Notes: generated by a model not told the origin, from the sequence alone. Positions 51,073 to 59,804 are shown, counted from the stretch's first letter. The stretch is DNA of 64,000 nucleotides from JAYRZB01 sp041916675 (GCA_041916675.1 JAYRZB010000004.1:248001-312000); one strand, 5' to 3'. Numbers and translations are program-made.

Positions 51073-51638
51073 TGCTGCTCAAAGCCGATCTGCTTGCCGA
51101 AATCAAAGCCGGCAGGGTCGATATTGTCTTCCGGCGCTGGAAGCGCTCCACCGTCAAGCCTGGTGGCACGCTGATGACTTCGATCGGCCTGTTGTCCATC
51201 GATGAGATCGTGCCCATAACGCTCAACGATGTGACGCTCGAACACGTCCAGCGCGCCGGCTTTGCCTCCATCGCTGCCTTCCATGCCTGGCTCGATACCA
51301 TGAAGGACGGCGACCTCTGCCGCATCCACCTGCACTATCTCGGCGAGGACCCGCGCATCGCACTGCGCAACGATCCCGGCCTTGCCGATTGGTCCGAACT
51401 CTCGGTCGCCCTCACCCGGCTCGATGGCAAAGCGCCCTGGGTTTCGGCCACCCTGGCCCTCATCACCAGCCATCCCGGCGTCCTCGCTGAAACGTTGGCC
51501 ACAGCCGCCGGCATGGAAAAAGCCCCCTTCAAGTCGCGTGTCGCCAAGCTCAAGGCGCACGGCCTCACCGAAAGCCTCGATGTCGGCTACCGCATTTCAC
51601 CGCGTGGCGCGGCGGTGCTCAGGCGGTTGCAGAAGTAG
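51072..51638 (+). CDS. ASCH-domain protein fused to a winged helix-turn-helix
   Basis: 188 residues. The N-terminal half has the ASCH (PUA-like) hallmark IVFRRWKRSTVKPGG and later RIHLHYLGEDPR, as in RNA-binding ASCH domains. The C-terminal half, about 115-188, reads as a winged HTH: ALITSHPGVLAETLATAAGM, FKSRVAKLKAHGLTESL and YRISPRGAAVLRRL. The protein has no assigned function that I know of; a nucleic-acid-binding regulator is inferred. The ATG shares bases with the stop of the epimerase gene, so it is the third gene of a tetR-epimerase-ASCH unit. Confidence 0.65.
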   Translation: MLLKADLLAEIKAGRVDIVFRRWKRSTVKPGGTLMTSIGLLSIDEIVPITLNDVTLEHVQRAGFASIAAFHAWLDTMKDGDLCRIHLHYLGEDPRIALRNDPGLADWSELSVALTRLDGKAPWVSATLALITSHPGVLAETLATAAGMEKAPFKSRVAKLKAHGLTESLDVGYRISPRGAAVLRRLQK

Positions 51639-51706
51639 CGAGCGGCCCCTCTGGAGTCCCTCCCGCCTGTTCGGTCGCGGCAGGGGGCGAGGCAGGGGCA
51701 TCACAC

Positions 51707-52267
51707 TCACTGCCAGCGCTTGAAAGATCGCAGGTGCCCCAGCGTTTTCACCACATGCCCGGCGATGGTCTCCACCGGGTCCGTCACCGGCACAGCCAGC
51801 GCGTTTTCATCCGGCGCTGGCGGCTCAAGCGTTGCGAACTGGCTGTCGAGCAGCGAGGCGGGCATGAAGTGGTGCGGGCGCCGCGCAATGCGTTCCCCGA
51901 TCACCTCGCGCGAGCCTTCAAGATAAACAAATAGAATCGGTTCGCGGGCTTTCTTGATCAAATAGTCGCGGTAGGCGCGGCGCAGCGCCGAGCATGCGCC
52001 CACCACCACGTCCTTGCGTTCGGCCGCCTCGTGCAACGCTACCGCCAGCGCTTCAAGCCACGGCCAGCGATCGTCGTCGGTCAATGGTGTCCCCGCGCTC
52101 ATCTTGGCAACATTTGCCGCCGGGTGATAGTCGTCGCCATCGTGGAACGGGGCGTGCAGGCGCCGCGCAATTGCCTTGCCAGTAGCGGTCTTGCCGCTGG
52201 CTGACACGCCCATCACCACAATGATCCGCGCCGGTTCAAACCGTGGCGGTAAGGGCGCCGTCGACAT
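51707..52267 (-). CDS. gntK: Gluconokinase
   Basis: 186 residues of the shikimate-kinase-like GntK family: VVMGVSASGKTATGKAIA (P-loop), FHDGDDYHPAANVAKMSAGTPLTDDDRWPW, then VVGACSALRRAYRDYL. It makes 6-phosphogluconate from gluconate. The ATG at 52267 lies 32 bases inside the end of the upstream idnO-like gene, so the two are overlapped and translationally coupled. Together with gnd, the window has gluconate uptake-to-pentose-phosphate chemistry except for the transporter. Confidence 0.93.
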   Translation of the reverse strand: MSTAPLPPRFEPARIIVVMGVSASGKTATGKAIARRLHAPFHDGDDYHPAANVAKMSAGTPLTDDDRWPWLEALAVALHEAAERKDVVVGACSALRRAYRDYLIKKAREPILFVYLEGSREVIGERIARRPHHFMPASLLDSQFATLEPPAPDENALAVPVTDPVETIAGHVVKTLGHLRSFKRWQ

Positions 52268-53006
52268 AAAGAATGTGTCCGTTCACAAAGCTCGAAGCTT
52301 CCGATGCGAGGAAGACGGCCGCGCCGCCCACCTCGTCCACTTCGCCCCAGCGCCCCATCGGGGTGCGCTGTGCCACCCAGGCGTTGAATTCGGGGTTGGC
52401 GCTCAGCGCCTCATTGAGTTCCGTGCGGAAAAAGCCGGGGGCTAAGCCGTTGACGTTGATGCCGTGCCGCGCCCAGTCCGTCGCCATACCGCGCGTCAGG
52501 TTGGCGACGGCGGCTTTGCTCGCCGCATAGGGCGCAATCGAATAGCGCGCCACACCGCTCATTACCGAGCAGAGGTTGATGATCTTGCCCGCCTTGCGCT
52601 CGATCATATGCCTTGCCACCAACTGGCTGACCGTGAAGACCGAGGTCACATTTGTCGCGATCACCCGCTCGAACTTGTCATGCGGATAGTCTTCGAGCGG
52701 GGCCCGGAAGGTCAGCCCGGCATTGTTGACCAGAATGTCGATTGGCCCCAGTTCGCCTTCGCAAAAGCCGATACCGTCGGCCACGCTGTCCTGGCTCGTC
52801 ACGTCAAAGGCTACGGCGCGGGCAGTGTAGCCTTCGCTGTTGAGCGTTTCCGCCGCCACGCCGAGGGCTTCGGTGTCGCGCCCGTTCAGGATCACTTTTG
52901 CACCCGCCCCGCCCATGGCGCGGGCAATGGCGAGGCCAAGGCCCCGGCTGGATCCGGTGATCAGGGCCTGCTTGCCCTCAAGGCTGAACAGCGACAGCGT
53001 CTGCAT
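52236..53006 (-). CDS. idnO: SDR-family oxidoreductase, gluconate 5-dehydrogenase-like
   Basis: 256 residues. GKQALITGSSRGLGLAIARA (NAD(P) binding), DILVNNAGLTFRAPLEDY, and the catalytic Ser and YAASKAA motif (Ser-Tyr-Lys) place it in classical SDRs; TRGMATDWARHGINVNGLAPGFFRTELNEAL is like Ga5DH/IdnO. Probable reaction is 5-keto-D-gluconate to gluconate with NAD(P)H, feeding the next gene, gluconokinase. The specific substrate is inferred from neighbours; a related sugar acid is possible. Divergent from gnd across 161 bases. Confidence 0.78.
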   Translation of the reverse strand: MQTLSLFSLEGKQALITGSSRGLGLAIARAMGGAGAKVILNGRDTEALGVAAETLNSEGYTARAVAFDVTSQDSVADGIGFCEGELGPIDILVNNAGLTFRAPLEDYPHDKFERVIATNVTSVFTVSQLVARHMIERKAGKIINLCSVMSGVARYSIAPYAASKAAVANLTRGMATDWARHGINVNGLAPGFFRTELNEALSANPEFNAWVAQRTPMGRWGEVDEVGGAAVFLASEASSFVNGHILYVDGALTATV

Positions 53007-53167
53007 CCAACATACTCCTTACCTGCGGGCACTTTTGCACGAAAGGCGCGAAAAAGTGCGGGAAAATCGCGGTCTTTCACTGCCGGTTTTAGGTGGCGTT
53101 CAACCTGCTGAAATGGCACAACACACCCCCTATAGACTTTAGTCGGTTTGCTGGTGAGGAGAATACA

Positions 53168-54580
53168 ATGTCGTCTGCGGATATCGGGCTGATCGGCCTG
53201 GCCGTCATGGGTTCAAACCTGGCGCTCAACATCGCCGAAAAAGGCTACACCATCGCCGTCCAAAACCGGACCGCCGCAAAGATCGACGAATTCCTCAATG
53301 AGTCCGGTTCGCTGCGCGACAAGATCATCGGCCGCGCCGACCTTGCCGAGTTCGTGGCATCCATCAAGCGTCCGCGCTCGATCATCATCATGGTCAAGGC
53401 TGGCAAGGCGGTGGATGAGACCATCGAACAACTCCTGCCCCTGCTCGATCAGGGCGATGCCATCATCGAGTGCGGCAATTCCCTCTATACCGATACCCAA
53501 CGGCGCTTCGACTATCTCACCCCCAAGGGCATCGGCTATCTCGGCGTCGGCGTGTCCGGCGGCGAAGAGGGCGCGCGCCATGGCCCCTCGATCATGGTTG
53601 GCGGCTCCAAGCAGCAATGGCACAATGCCGAAGCAGTCCTCACCGCCATCGCCGCCAAGTTCAACGGCGAAAGCTGCTGCGCTTATCTTGGGGAAGGGGG
53701 CGCTGGCCACTTCGTCAAGACCATCCACAACGGTATCGAATATGGCGACATGCAGATGATCGCTGAGGTCTATGGTGTCATGCGCGATGGTCTGGGTATG
53801 AACCCGATCGCCTGCTCGGAAGTCTTCAAGCAGTGGAACAAGGGCCCGCTCAATTCTTACCTTATCGAAATCACCGGCCATGTCCTGGCCTCGGTCGATA
53901 CCCAGACCGGCAAGCCGCTGGTTGAGCTGATCCTCGACAAGGCCGGGCAAAAGGGCACTGGCGTCTGGTCCGCCATTGCCGCCCAGCAGCTTGGCGTGCC
54001 CGCCACGGCTATCGAAGGCGCCGTGGCTGCCCGCTCGCTTTCCTCGCGCAAGGACGAGCGCGTGGCCGCTGAAGCCGTCTATGGCAAGCGCACCGCCGGG
54101 CGTGCCGACATTTCGCTGGAGACCCTCGAACAGGCCCTGCTGGCCGGCAAAATGGTGTCCTATGCTCAGGGCTTTGCCGTCATGGCCAAGGCATCGGAAG
54201 AAAACGGCTGGAACCTGCCGCTCGCCACCATCGCCAAGATCTGGCGCGCCGGCTGCATCATCCGCTCGCGGTTCCTCGATCAGATGTCGGCCGCCTATGC
54301 CAAGGGCGATGCGGTCAACCTGCTCATGGTGCCCGATTTCGTCACGCTGATGAAAAAGGCCCACCCGGCGCTGCGCAAAGTCGTCGCCGCCGGGGCGCTG
54401 GGCGAGTTCCCGCTGCCCTGCCTTTCGGCGTCGCTGGCTTATTTTGACAGCTACCGTCAGGCGTTGGGCACGGCCAACCTCGTTCAGGGGCAGCGCGATT
54501 TCTTCGGCGCCCATGGCTTCGAGCGCCTCGATCAGCCGGGCACCTTCCACGGCAAGTGGCCGTCCACGCTCGGTAATTGA
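53168..54580 (+). CDS. gnd: 6-phosphogluconate dehydrogenase, decarboxylating
   Basis: 470 residues of the NADP-dependent long form. SADIGLIGLAVMGSNLALNIAEKG binds NADP; AILGEGGAGHFVKTIHNGIEY-like sequence here reads LGEGGAGHFVKTIHNGIEYGD with catalytic Lys and Glu; KGTGVWSAIAAQQLGVP and the C-terminal FFGAHGFERLDQPGTFHGKW follow. Yields ribulose 5-phosphate and CO2, so it can take 6-phosphogluconate from gntK. AGGAG in front of the ATG at 53168; the frame is open further upstream to 53093 but without family match. Confidence 0.96.
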   Translation: MSSADIGLIGLAVMGSNLALNIAEKGYTIAVQNRTAAKIDEFLNESGSLRDKIIGRADLAEFVASIKRPRSIIIMVKAGKAVDETIEQLLPLLDQGDAIIECGNSLYTDTQRRFDYLTPKGIGYLGVGVSGGEEGARHGPSIMVGGSKQQWHNAEAVLTAIAAKFNGESCCAYLGEGGAGHFVKTIHNGIEYGDMQMIAEVYGVMRDGLGMNPIACSEVFKQWNKGPLNSYLIEITGHVLASVDTQTGKPLVELILDKAGQKGTGVWSAIAAQQLGVPATAIEGAVAARSLSSRKDERVAAEAVYGKRTAGRADISLETLEQALLAGKMVSYAQGFAVMAKASEENGWNLPLATIAKIWRAGCIIRSRFLDQMSAAYAKGDAVNLLMVPDFVTLMKKAHPALRKVVAAGALGEFPLPCLSASLAYFDSYRQALGTANLVQGQRDFFGAHGFERLDQPGTFHGKWPSTLGN

Positions 54581-54588
54581 TCCGCGAT

Positions 54589-54609
54589 CCGGGAAGGGCT
54601 ACTTCCCGG
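54589..54609. terminator. Stem-loop between gnd and the Tet-type MFS gene
   Basis: CCGGGAAG (54589-54596) pairs perfectly with CTTCCCGG (54602-54609) across GGCTA, 8 bases after the gnd stop. It overlaps the stop region of the convergent MFS gene at 54599. No T-run; probable shared end of two transcripts. Confidence 0.55.
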
Positions 54610-55921
54610 AATCTTCCTCATGGGGTGGCGTTGCCTGCTGGCCGGGCGGCGCCATGTCCGGGGTACGAGCATGGTGGGCCACCGGCTTGCGGTGCATCAG
54701 GTCGTAACGCTTGGCGGTATAGACGAATACAATCGCCGAAAGCACGATCAACACCGCCGCCCCAATGAACGGAGCGCCGGGGAAATAGCTGGGGTCCGTC
54801 TTGTCGGCCTTGGTGAAATAGGCAAACAGCTGGGTTGCCGCCAGCGGGCCGATGATGGCCGCCAGTGAATTGGCGGCGTTCACCGCCCCCTGCAATTCGC
54901 CCTGTCCATTGTCGGGCACCTGCCGCGACAGCAGGCCGTTGATCGCCGGTGCGGCCAATCCGGTAAGGGCCCCGAACATCAGGAAGCCATAGAGCCCGAA
55001 TTGGGTATGCACGAATGCCGTGCCGGTGAAGGCTATCACCGCTGCTGCCAATCCGATCAGTACCGTCGTCCACTCGCCCACCCGCTTGACCAGCGGCGCG
55101 ATCAGGAAGGCCTGGCTGACGGCAAAGCCGATCCCGAACGCCCCGAGCGCGCGCCCGATCTGGCTGGATGAGAAGCCGATGACTTCGATGGTGAAGAAGT
55201 TCCAAACCGATGGAAACGCCTGGCTGGCCAGTGACAGCAGGAACAACGAGAACAGCAGCCAGATCACCACCGGATACTGGCGCAGGGCCAGCACTGCGCC
55301 AAAGGGGTTGGCCCGCCGGATATTGAACGGCCGCCGCCGCTCTTTGGGCAGGCTTTCGGGCAGCACGAAAAGACCGAAAAGGAAATTGGCAAAAGCCAGC
55401 CCGGCAGCGGCGTAGAATGGCACGCGCGGTCCATATTCGCCCAGTTCGCCACCCACCACTGGCCCGATGATGAAGCCGAGCCCGAATGCGGCCCCGATCA
55501 GGCCGAAGCGCTGCGCGCGTTTGTCCGGCGGGGTGATGTCGGCGATATAGGCCGTCGCCGTGGCTACTGCAGCGCCGGAAATGCCTGACAGAATGCGCCC
55601 GAGATAGAGGAACGCCACCACCGGCGCAAAGCCCATCAGCAGGTAGTCGACGGTCAGGCCGAGCAGGGACAGCAGCAGGATCGGCCTGCGCCCGAAGCGG
55701 TCGGACAGATTACCCAACACCGGCGAGAATACGAACTGCATCAGCGCATAGACAAACACCAGATAGCCGCCGATCACCGCAGCGTTGGCGACGCTGCCAC
55801 CGGTCACCTGCTCGATCAGTTCGGGCAGCACCGGCACAATGATGCCGAGGCCCACCATGTCGAGCAGGATTGTGACCAGGATGCAGATCAACGTCAGGCG
55901 GGAATTGGGAGAAACGGCCAT
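54599..55921 (-). CDS. TCR/Tet-family MFS transporter
   Basis: 440 residues, twelve helices, with the Tet-type loop LGNLSDRFGRRPILLLSLLG and GAAFGLGFIIGPVVGGELGEYGP in helix 5. Members of this group include TetA(A)-like pumps and many of unknown substrate; it is not evidence of tetracycline resistance. The C-terminal 30 residues are soluble and Pro/His/Glu-rich. Convergent with gnd. Confidence 0.88.
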   Translation of the reverse strand: MAVSPNSRLTLICILVTILLDMVGLGIIVPVLPELIEQVTGGSVANAAVIGGYLVFVYALMQFVFSPVLGNLSDRFGRRPILLLSLLGLTVDYLLMGFAPVVAFLYLGRILSGISGAAVATATAYIADITPPDKRAQRFGLIGAAFGLGFIIGPVVGGELGEYGPRVPFYAAAGLAFANFLFGLFVLPESLPKERRRPFNIRRANPFGAVLALRQYPVVIWLLFSLFLLSLASQAFPSVWNFFTIEVIGFSSSQIGRALGAFGIGFAVSQAFLIAPLVKRVGEWTTVLIGLAAAVIAFTGTAFVHTQFGLYGFLMFGALTGLAAPAINGLLSRQVPDNGQGELQGAVNAANSLAAIIGPLAATQLFAYFTKADKTDPSYFPGAPFIGAAVLIVLSAIVFVYTAKRYDLMHRKPVAHHARTPDMAPPGQQATPPHEEDSGK

Positions 55922-56004
55922 GCTGGGTCTTTTTGGATGAAAGTCGCCGCAGTTGACACAGCCGCAAGGGCTAACGCAAGCGTAAAGCCGGTTCCTATGC
56001 AGCC

Positions 56005-57231
56005 CTAGCGCGCGGCGCGCCGCGGGGCTGGCGTATCAACCTCTGGGGCGGCGTTGTATCCATAAAGCCAATCCAGCCGCCCGAGATGGCCCTGTGGCCC
56101 CTGCAGTGCGATCACCGCGTTGCGGGCAACCGTGAACGGCCATTCCATGTGAAATGCGCGCCCGTTCCCCATCGAGAGGTCCTGCACCTTGTCCACACGC
56201 GGCTTGCGCATGGCGGTGTAGCGGGCAAAGGCTGATTCGGCGCTGGGCTCGGTCATCAGCAGCGGCGCCAGTATGGCAGCGTCCTCGATTCCCATCGCTG
56301 CACCCTGCGCCTGGAACGGCACCATGGCGTGCGCGGCGTCGCCGATCAGGCCAATATTGCCCTGATGCCACGCATTCGTGCGCACTGTAGAAAGCGGCCA
56401 GTAGCCCCAGTCGTCGCCCGCCGCTTTCAAAATAGCGTCGAACTGTCGGCTGTGCAGCAGCGCCCAGGGCAGGTTAGGGCGTGTTGGCGGCTTTTCGCCA
56501 AATACCCGCTCGGCCTTTTCCTCGGCGAACAGGGCCACATTGACCACATTGCGGTGCGGCAGCGGATAGCACACCGCATGATAGCCCGGTCCGAACAACA
56601 GGCTGGTGCGATCAAGCGCAATCACCCCCTCAAGAGCGTCAAAGCTCATCAGCGTCCGCCAGGCAACCCGGTTCCGATAGACCGCTGCCGGGCCATCCAT
56701 AATCCGCGTCCGTGTCAGCGAATGCACGCCGTCTGCGCCCACGAAGGCGAAACCCCTGGCGTTGCGCTGGCGCAGGTCGGCCTCTTCGGCCAAAACCGTC
56801 ACGCCGCGCGCATGGCTCACCGCATCAAAGCTTTTGACGCCGAAGACCATGTCGATATTGCCAAAGCGCCGGCAGGCGCGGAACAGCACATCAGCCAGGT
56901 CCGCCCGGTGCATCACCGCATAGGCAGCGCCATAGCGTTCGCGCATGGTCTGGCCGAGTTGCAGCGTCGTCAGCGGCCTGCGGGCCCGATAGGGATAAAC
57001 GTCGATGCCCTCAGGCTCGAAGCTGCGCGCGGCGATGGCCTTGTCGAGCCCCAGTTGATCAAGCACCCGGCGTGCGTTGGGGCTGATTTGCAGCCCGGCA
57101 CCATATTCCTGCACAGTGGGGTTGCGCTCGAGCACCACCACGGTGGCTCCAAACTTGGCGAGCGCGAGTGCCAGCGTCAGGCCGGCGATCCCCGCGCCTG
57201 CAATATAGATTGTCCGGCCTGTGGCAGGCAT
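56005..57231 (-). CDS. FAD-dependent monooxygenase (salicylate hydroxylase / UbiH-like)
   Basis: 408 residues of the single-component flavoprotein hydroxylase group. Motifs are IYIAGAGIAGLTLALALAKFG (FAD), AFVGADGVHSLTRTRI (DG motif for FAD/NADPH) and IGLIGDAAHAMVPFQAQGAAMGIEDA (GD motif). It is typical of 3-hydroxybenzoate or salicylate hydroxylase-like proteins, but substrate is not determined. It lies 13 bases downstream of the zf-CHCC gene on the minus strand, and 83 bases upstream of the Tet MFS gene. Confidence 0.88.
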   Translation of the reverse strand: MPATGRTIYIAGAGIAGLTLALALAKFGATVVVLERNPTVQEYGAGLQISPNARRVLDQLGLDKAIAARSFEPEGIDVYPYRARRPLTTLQLGQTMRERYGAAYAVMHRADLADVLFRACRRFGNIDMVFGVKSFDAVSHARGVTVLAEEADLRQRNARGFAFVGADGVHSLTRTRIMDGPAAVYRNRVAWRTLMSFDALEGVIALDRTSLLFGPGYHAVCYPLPHRNVVNVALFAEEKAERVFGEKPPTRPNLPWALLHSRQFDAILKAAGDDWGYWPLSTVRTNAWHQGNIGLIGDAAHAMVPFQAQGAAMGIEDAAILAPLLMTEPSAESAFARYTAMRKPRVDKVQDLSMGNGRAFHMEWPFTVARNAVIALQGPQGHLGRLDWLYGYNAAPEVDTPAPRRAAR

Positions 57232-57244
57232 GGCAGTCCCGGTG

Positions 57245-57484
57245 TCAGGCAGCCTGATAAACGGCCGAGAGCGGCTCGGATGTGCCGGGGGTCAGGCTGG
57301 CATCATAGACGTAAAGCGTTGAGCAGTAAGGGCACACGATCTCGCTGTCCTTGCCCATGTCGAGAAACACGTGCGGATGATCGAACGGGGGCAGGGCGCC
57401 TACACACTGAAATTCCTTGGCGCCGACGCGAATGCGGGCCAGACCTTCGGAATTGTGGAAATGCGGCGTGCTGCCATGTGCCAT
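57245..57484 (-). CDS. zf-CHCC domain protein (NDUFS6-like)
   Basis: 79 residues. FHNSEGLARIRVGAKEFQCVGALPPFDHPHVFLDMG and CPYCSTLYVYD supply the zinc ligands Cys-His-Cys-Cys of the zf-CHCC family, of which the mitochondrial complex I subunit NDUFS6 is a member; in alphaproteobacteria the homologue is a small complex I accessory or a stand-alone Zn protein. The open frame begins at 57532 but MAHGSTPHFHN at 57484 fits. Upstream of the FAD monooxygenase by 13 bases. Confidence 0.88.
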   Translation of the reverse strand: MAHGSTPHFHNSEGLARIRVGAKEFQCVGALPPFDHPHVFLDMGKDSEIVCPYCSTLYVYDASLTPGTSEPLSAVYQAA

Positions 57485-57680
57485 CGGACTACCCTGCGAA
57501 GCGGAGTTTGAGTTTGGCCGGACCATAGCCAAGCCGGGGCCGGAAGGGAAGCGTCTCGGCGTCGCATCTGCCGGACCAGCTGAGGTGAACGCCGGCTGAA
57601 TGCGGTCTTAAGTGCGGTTTCATCTTCAATGAGGCAAACCGGCACTATTGATCTTCCGCCCCATTTGCAACGAGCTGACC

Positions 57681-58013
57681 ATGACCTTCCCATTCCGCAG
57701 TATCGCGACCGCCGCGCTCTCGCTTCTCCTCATGTCCAGTCTTTCCGCCCCGGCGCTTGCGCAGGCCTCTCTGTTCGGCAACAAGCCAAATGGCGGGGTC
57801 TTGCAGGGGCGGCTCTATGACAGTTGCGCCACCAAGGAGGCCATGTTCTCGATCATGCGCAATGGCGGTCTCAAGCCAGAGCGCATCGTGTCGTCCAAGC
57901 CGGGCGTCGTCATCATTCGCGGCAAGGGGCCGGATGGACGCTGGGACTATGCGTTCGCCCCCTGCCTTTTCATGGTCGACGGGCGTTTCCCCGTTGGCAA
58001 GGCGCCCCGCTAA
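57681..58013 (+). CDS. Small secreted protein
   Basis: 110 residues. A signal peptide TFPFRSIATAALSLLLMSSLSAPALAQA ends with an AxA site (about residue 28). The mature part (SLFGNKPNGGVLQGRLYDSCATKEAMF) has two Cys (DSCATK and APCLFMVDG) likely forming a disulfide in the periplasm. Family not recognised. The ATG at 57681 is preferred over 57648, which gives no signal sequence. Confidence 0.7.
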   Translation: MTFPFRSIATAALSLLLMSSLSAPALAQASLFGNKPNGGVLQGRLYDSCATKEAMFSIMRNGGLKPERIVSSKPGVVIIRGKGPDGRWDYAFAPCLFMVDGRFPVGKAPR

Positions 58014-58087
58014 GTCAGCATTTTCCCGGTTGCGCGGCGCCTTCTAACCCATCATAGGGTTTGCAGGCGCCAGCAATCGGATCCCTC

Positions 58088-58849
58088 ATGCAGTCCACCT
58101 TCTCTTCCGACGGCATTTCGATTGCCTATCAGGTTTTCGGCCAGGGCTCGCCGATCCTGCTCATCCACGGTTTTGCCTCCAATATCCAGGTCAACTGGGT
58201 GCAGACGGGCTGGGTTGATACCTTGGTGGACGCCGGGCACCGTGTGATTGCTCTCGACAATCGCGGCCACGGCCAAAGCCAGAAGCTTTACGATCCCAAG
58301 CTCTATTTTGCCCACGAAATGGCCGAGGATGCTGCCCGTCTGCTCGATCACCTGGAGATCGGCACCGCCACCGTCATGGGCTATTCGATGGGCGCGCGGA
58401 TATCGTGCTTTCTTGCCCTTCAGCATCCCGAGCGTGTCGATCGGCTGGTGCTCGGCGGCATGGGGCGCAACCTGATCGAGGGGCTGGCCGATTCCGAGGA
58501 GATCATTGAAGCCCTCACCGCCGAATCCCTCAGTCAGGTCACCGGCAAGACCGGCCGACAGTTCCGCATCTTTGCCGATCACTCCAAGGCCGACCGGGCA
58601 GCGCTCGCCGCCTGCATGATCCACTCACGCGAGCCCATGTCCGATGCCATGGCCCGCCGCATCACGCAACCAGCGCTCATCGCCGTCGGCGAGGCTGACG
58701 ACATGGCCGGTTCACCCCAGGCGCTGGCGGACATTCTGCCCCACGGCGAGGCGTTCATCATCCCGCGCCGCGACCATATGCGCTCAACCGGCGACCCGGC
58801 ATTCAAGCAGGCGGCGCTGGCGTTTTTGGCACGTGCGTCCACCGCGTAA
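58088..58849 (+). CDS. Alpha/beta-fold hydrolase
   Basis: 253 residues. ILLIHGFASNIQVNWV (HG oxyanion motif), the nucleophile elbow GYSMGARISCFLALQHP with Ser at about residue 101, and HMRSTGDPAF near the C-terminus with a catalytic His. The substrate is unknown. cysE follows after 84 bases. Start at 58088 (ATCCCTC then ATG); a start at 58061 is possible. Confidence 0.85.
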   Translation: MQSTFSSDGISIAYQVFGQGSPILLIHGFASNIQVNWVQTGWVDTLVDAGHRVIALDNRGHGQSQKLYDPKLYFAHEMAEDAARLLDHLEIGTATVMGYSMGARISCFLALQHPERVDRLVLGGMGRNLIEGLADSEEIIEALTAESLSQVTGKTGRQFRIFADHSKADRAALAACMIHSREPMSDAMARRITQPALIAVGEADDMAGSPQALADILPHGEAFIIPRRDHMRSTGDPAFKQAALAFLARASTA

Positions 58850-58933
58850 GGACAAAGTGAACCGTTTTGCGCGCGAACCCTTTGTTTGCGAGCATGAGAT
58901 ACCTTATATCGAAGGGCCGTAACGGAGCTTGCA

Positions 58934-59761
58934 ATGAGCACGACTGCCAAAAAGACCGCCCACATCCAGTCGATTGATCCGGTTTGGGATGCCATCGTCG
59001 CCGGGGCGTCCGAGATTGTCTCGCGCGAGCCCTCGCTGTCGAACATGGTGGTGTCGGCTGTTCTCAATCATGCTTCATTCGAATCGGCGCTGGCCCATCG
59101 CCTGTCCGAGCGCCTGCATCACGCCGATGTCTCGGCCGACCTGATCCGCCAGGCCATGCTCGAAATGCTGGCGCTCTATCCGCAGATCGGGCTCGATGCC
59201 CGCGCCGACCTCGCCGCCACTTATGAGCGCGACCCGGCCTGCCACCGCGCTATCGAGCCGCTGTTGTTCTTCAAGGGCTATCAGGCCATCCAGACTCACC
59301 GCTTCGCCCATGCCCTGCACCTGCAGGGTCGCCGCGATTTCGCGCTCTATTTCCAGAGCCGGGCCAGCCAGGTGTTCCAGGTCGATATCAACCCCGCCGT
59401 TCGCATCGGTAAGGGCATCATGCTCGATCATGGTACTGGCCTCGTCATCGGAGAAACTGCGGTGGTGGGCGACAATGTCTCGCTCCTGCAAAATGTCACG
59501 CTCGGTGGCACCGGCAAGGCCGAGGAAGATCGCCACCCCAAGATTGGCAATGGCGTGCTGATCGGGGCAGGGGCCAAAATTCTGGGCAATATCAAGGTTG
59601 GCGATTGCTCGCGCATCGGCGCCGGGTCGGTTGTGCTCAAGGAAGTGCCGCCGCGTGTCACCGTCGCCGGTGTGCCCGCCAAGATCATCGGCGAGGCCGG
59701 GTGTGCCCAGCCTGCATCGGTGATGGATCAGATGATCACCGTTCACGACATGGCGCTTTAG
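58934..59761 (+). CDS. cysE: Serine O-acetyltransferase
   Basis: 275 residues. The N-terminal helical domain (IQSIDPVWDAIVAGASEIVSREP) precedes a left-handed beta-helix with hexapeptide repeats: GIMLDHGTGLVIGETAVVGDNVSLLQNVTLGG, GVLIGAGAKILGNIKVGDCSRIGAGSVVL. Family catalytic His and Asp lie in LDHGTG and the NPA region. Makes O-acetylserine for cysteine synthesis; the C-terminal tail EAGCAQPASVMDQMITV binds to CysK. A stem-loop follows at 59786. Confidence 0.96.
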   Translation: MSTTAKKTAHIQSIDPVWDAIVAGASEIVSREPSLSNMVVSAVLNHASFESALAHRLSERLHHADVSADLIRQAMLEMLALYPQIGLDARADLAATYERDPACHRAIEPLLFFKGYQAIQTHRFAHALHLQGRRDFALYFQSRASQVFQVDINPAVRIGKGIMLDHGTGLVIGETAVVGDNVSLLQNVTLGGTGKAEEDRHPKIGNGVLIGAGAKILGNIKVGDCSRIGAGSVVLKEVPPRVTVAGVPAKIIGEAGCAQPASVMDQMITVHDMAL

Positions 59762-59785
59762 CCGAGCCGGAAATCGTCCATTTGC

Positions 59786-59804
59786 AGCGGGGAAAAGCCC
59801 CGCT
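59786..59804 (+). terminator. cysE downstream stem-loop
   Basis: AGCGGGG (59786-59792) pairs with CCCCGCT (59798-59804) across AAAAG, 25 bases after the cysE stop. A T-run is missing. Confidence 0.5.

Noticed and set aside
54599..55921. Tetracycline resistance gene call
   Set aside because: The protein is a TCR/Tet family member by loop motifs only; many such pumps have other substrates and there is no mobile context or resistance marker.
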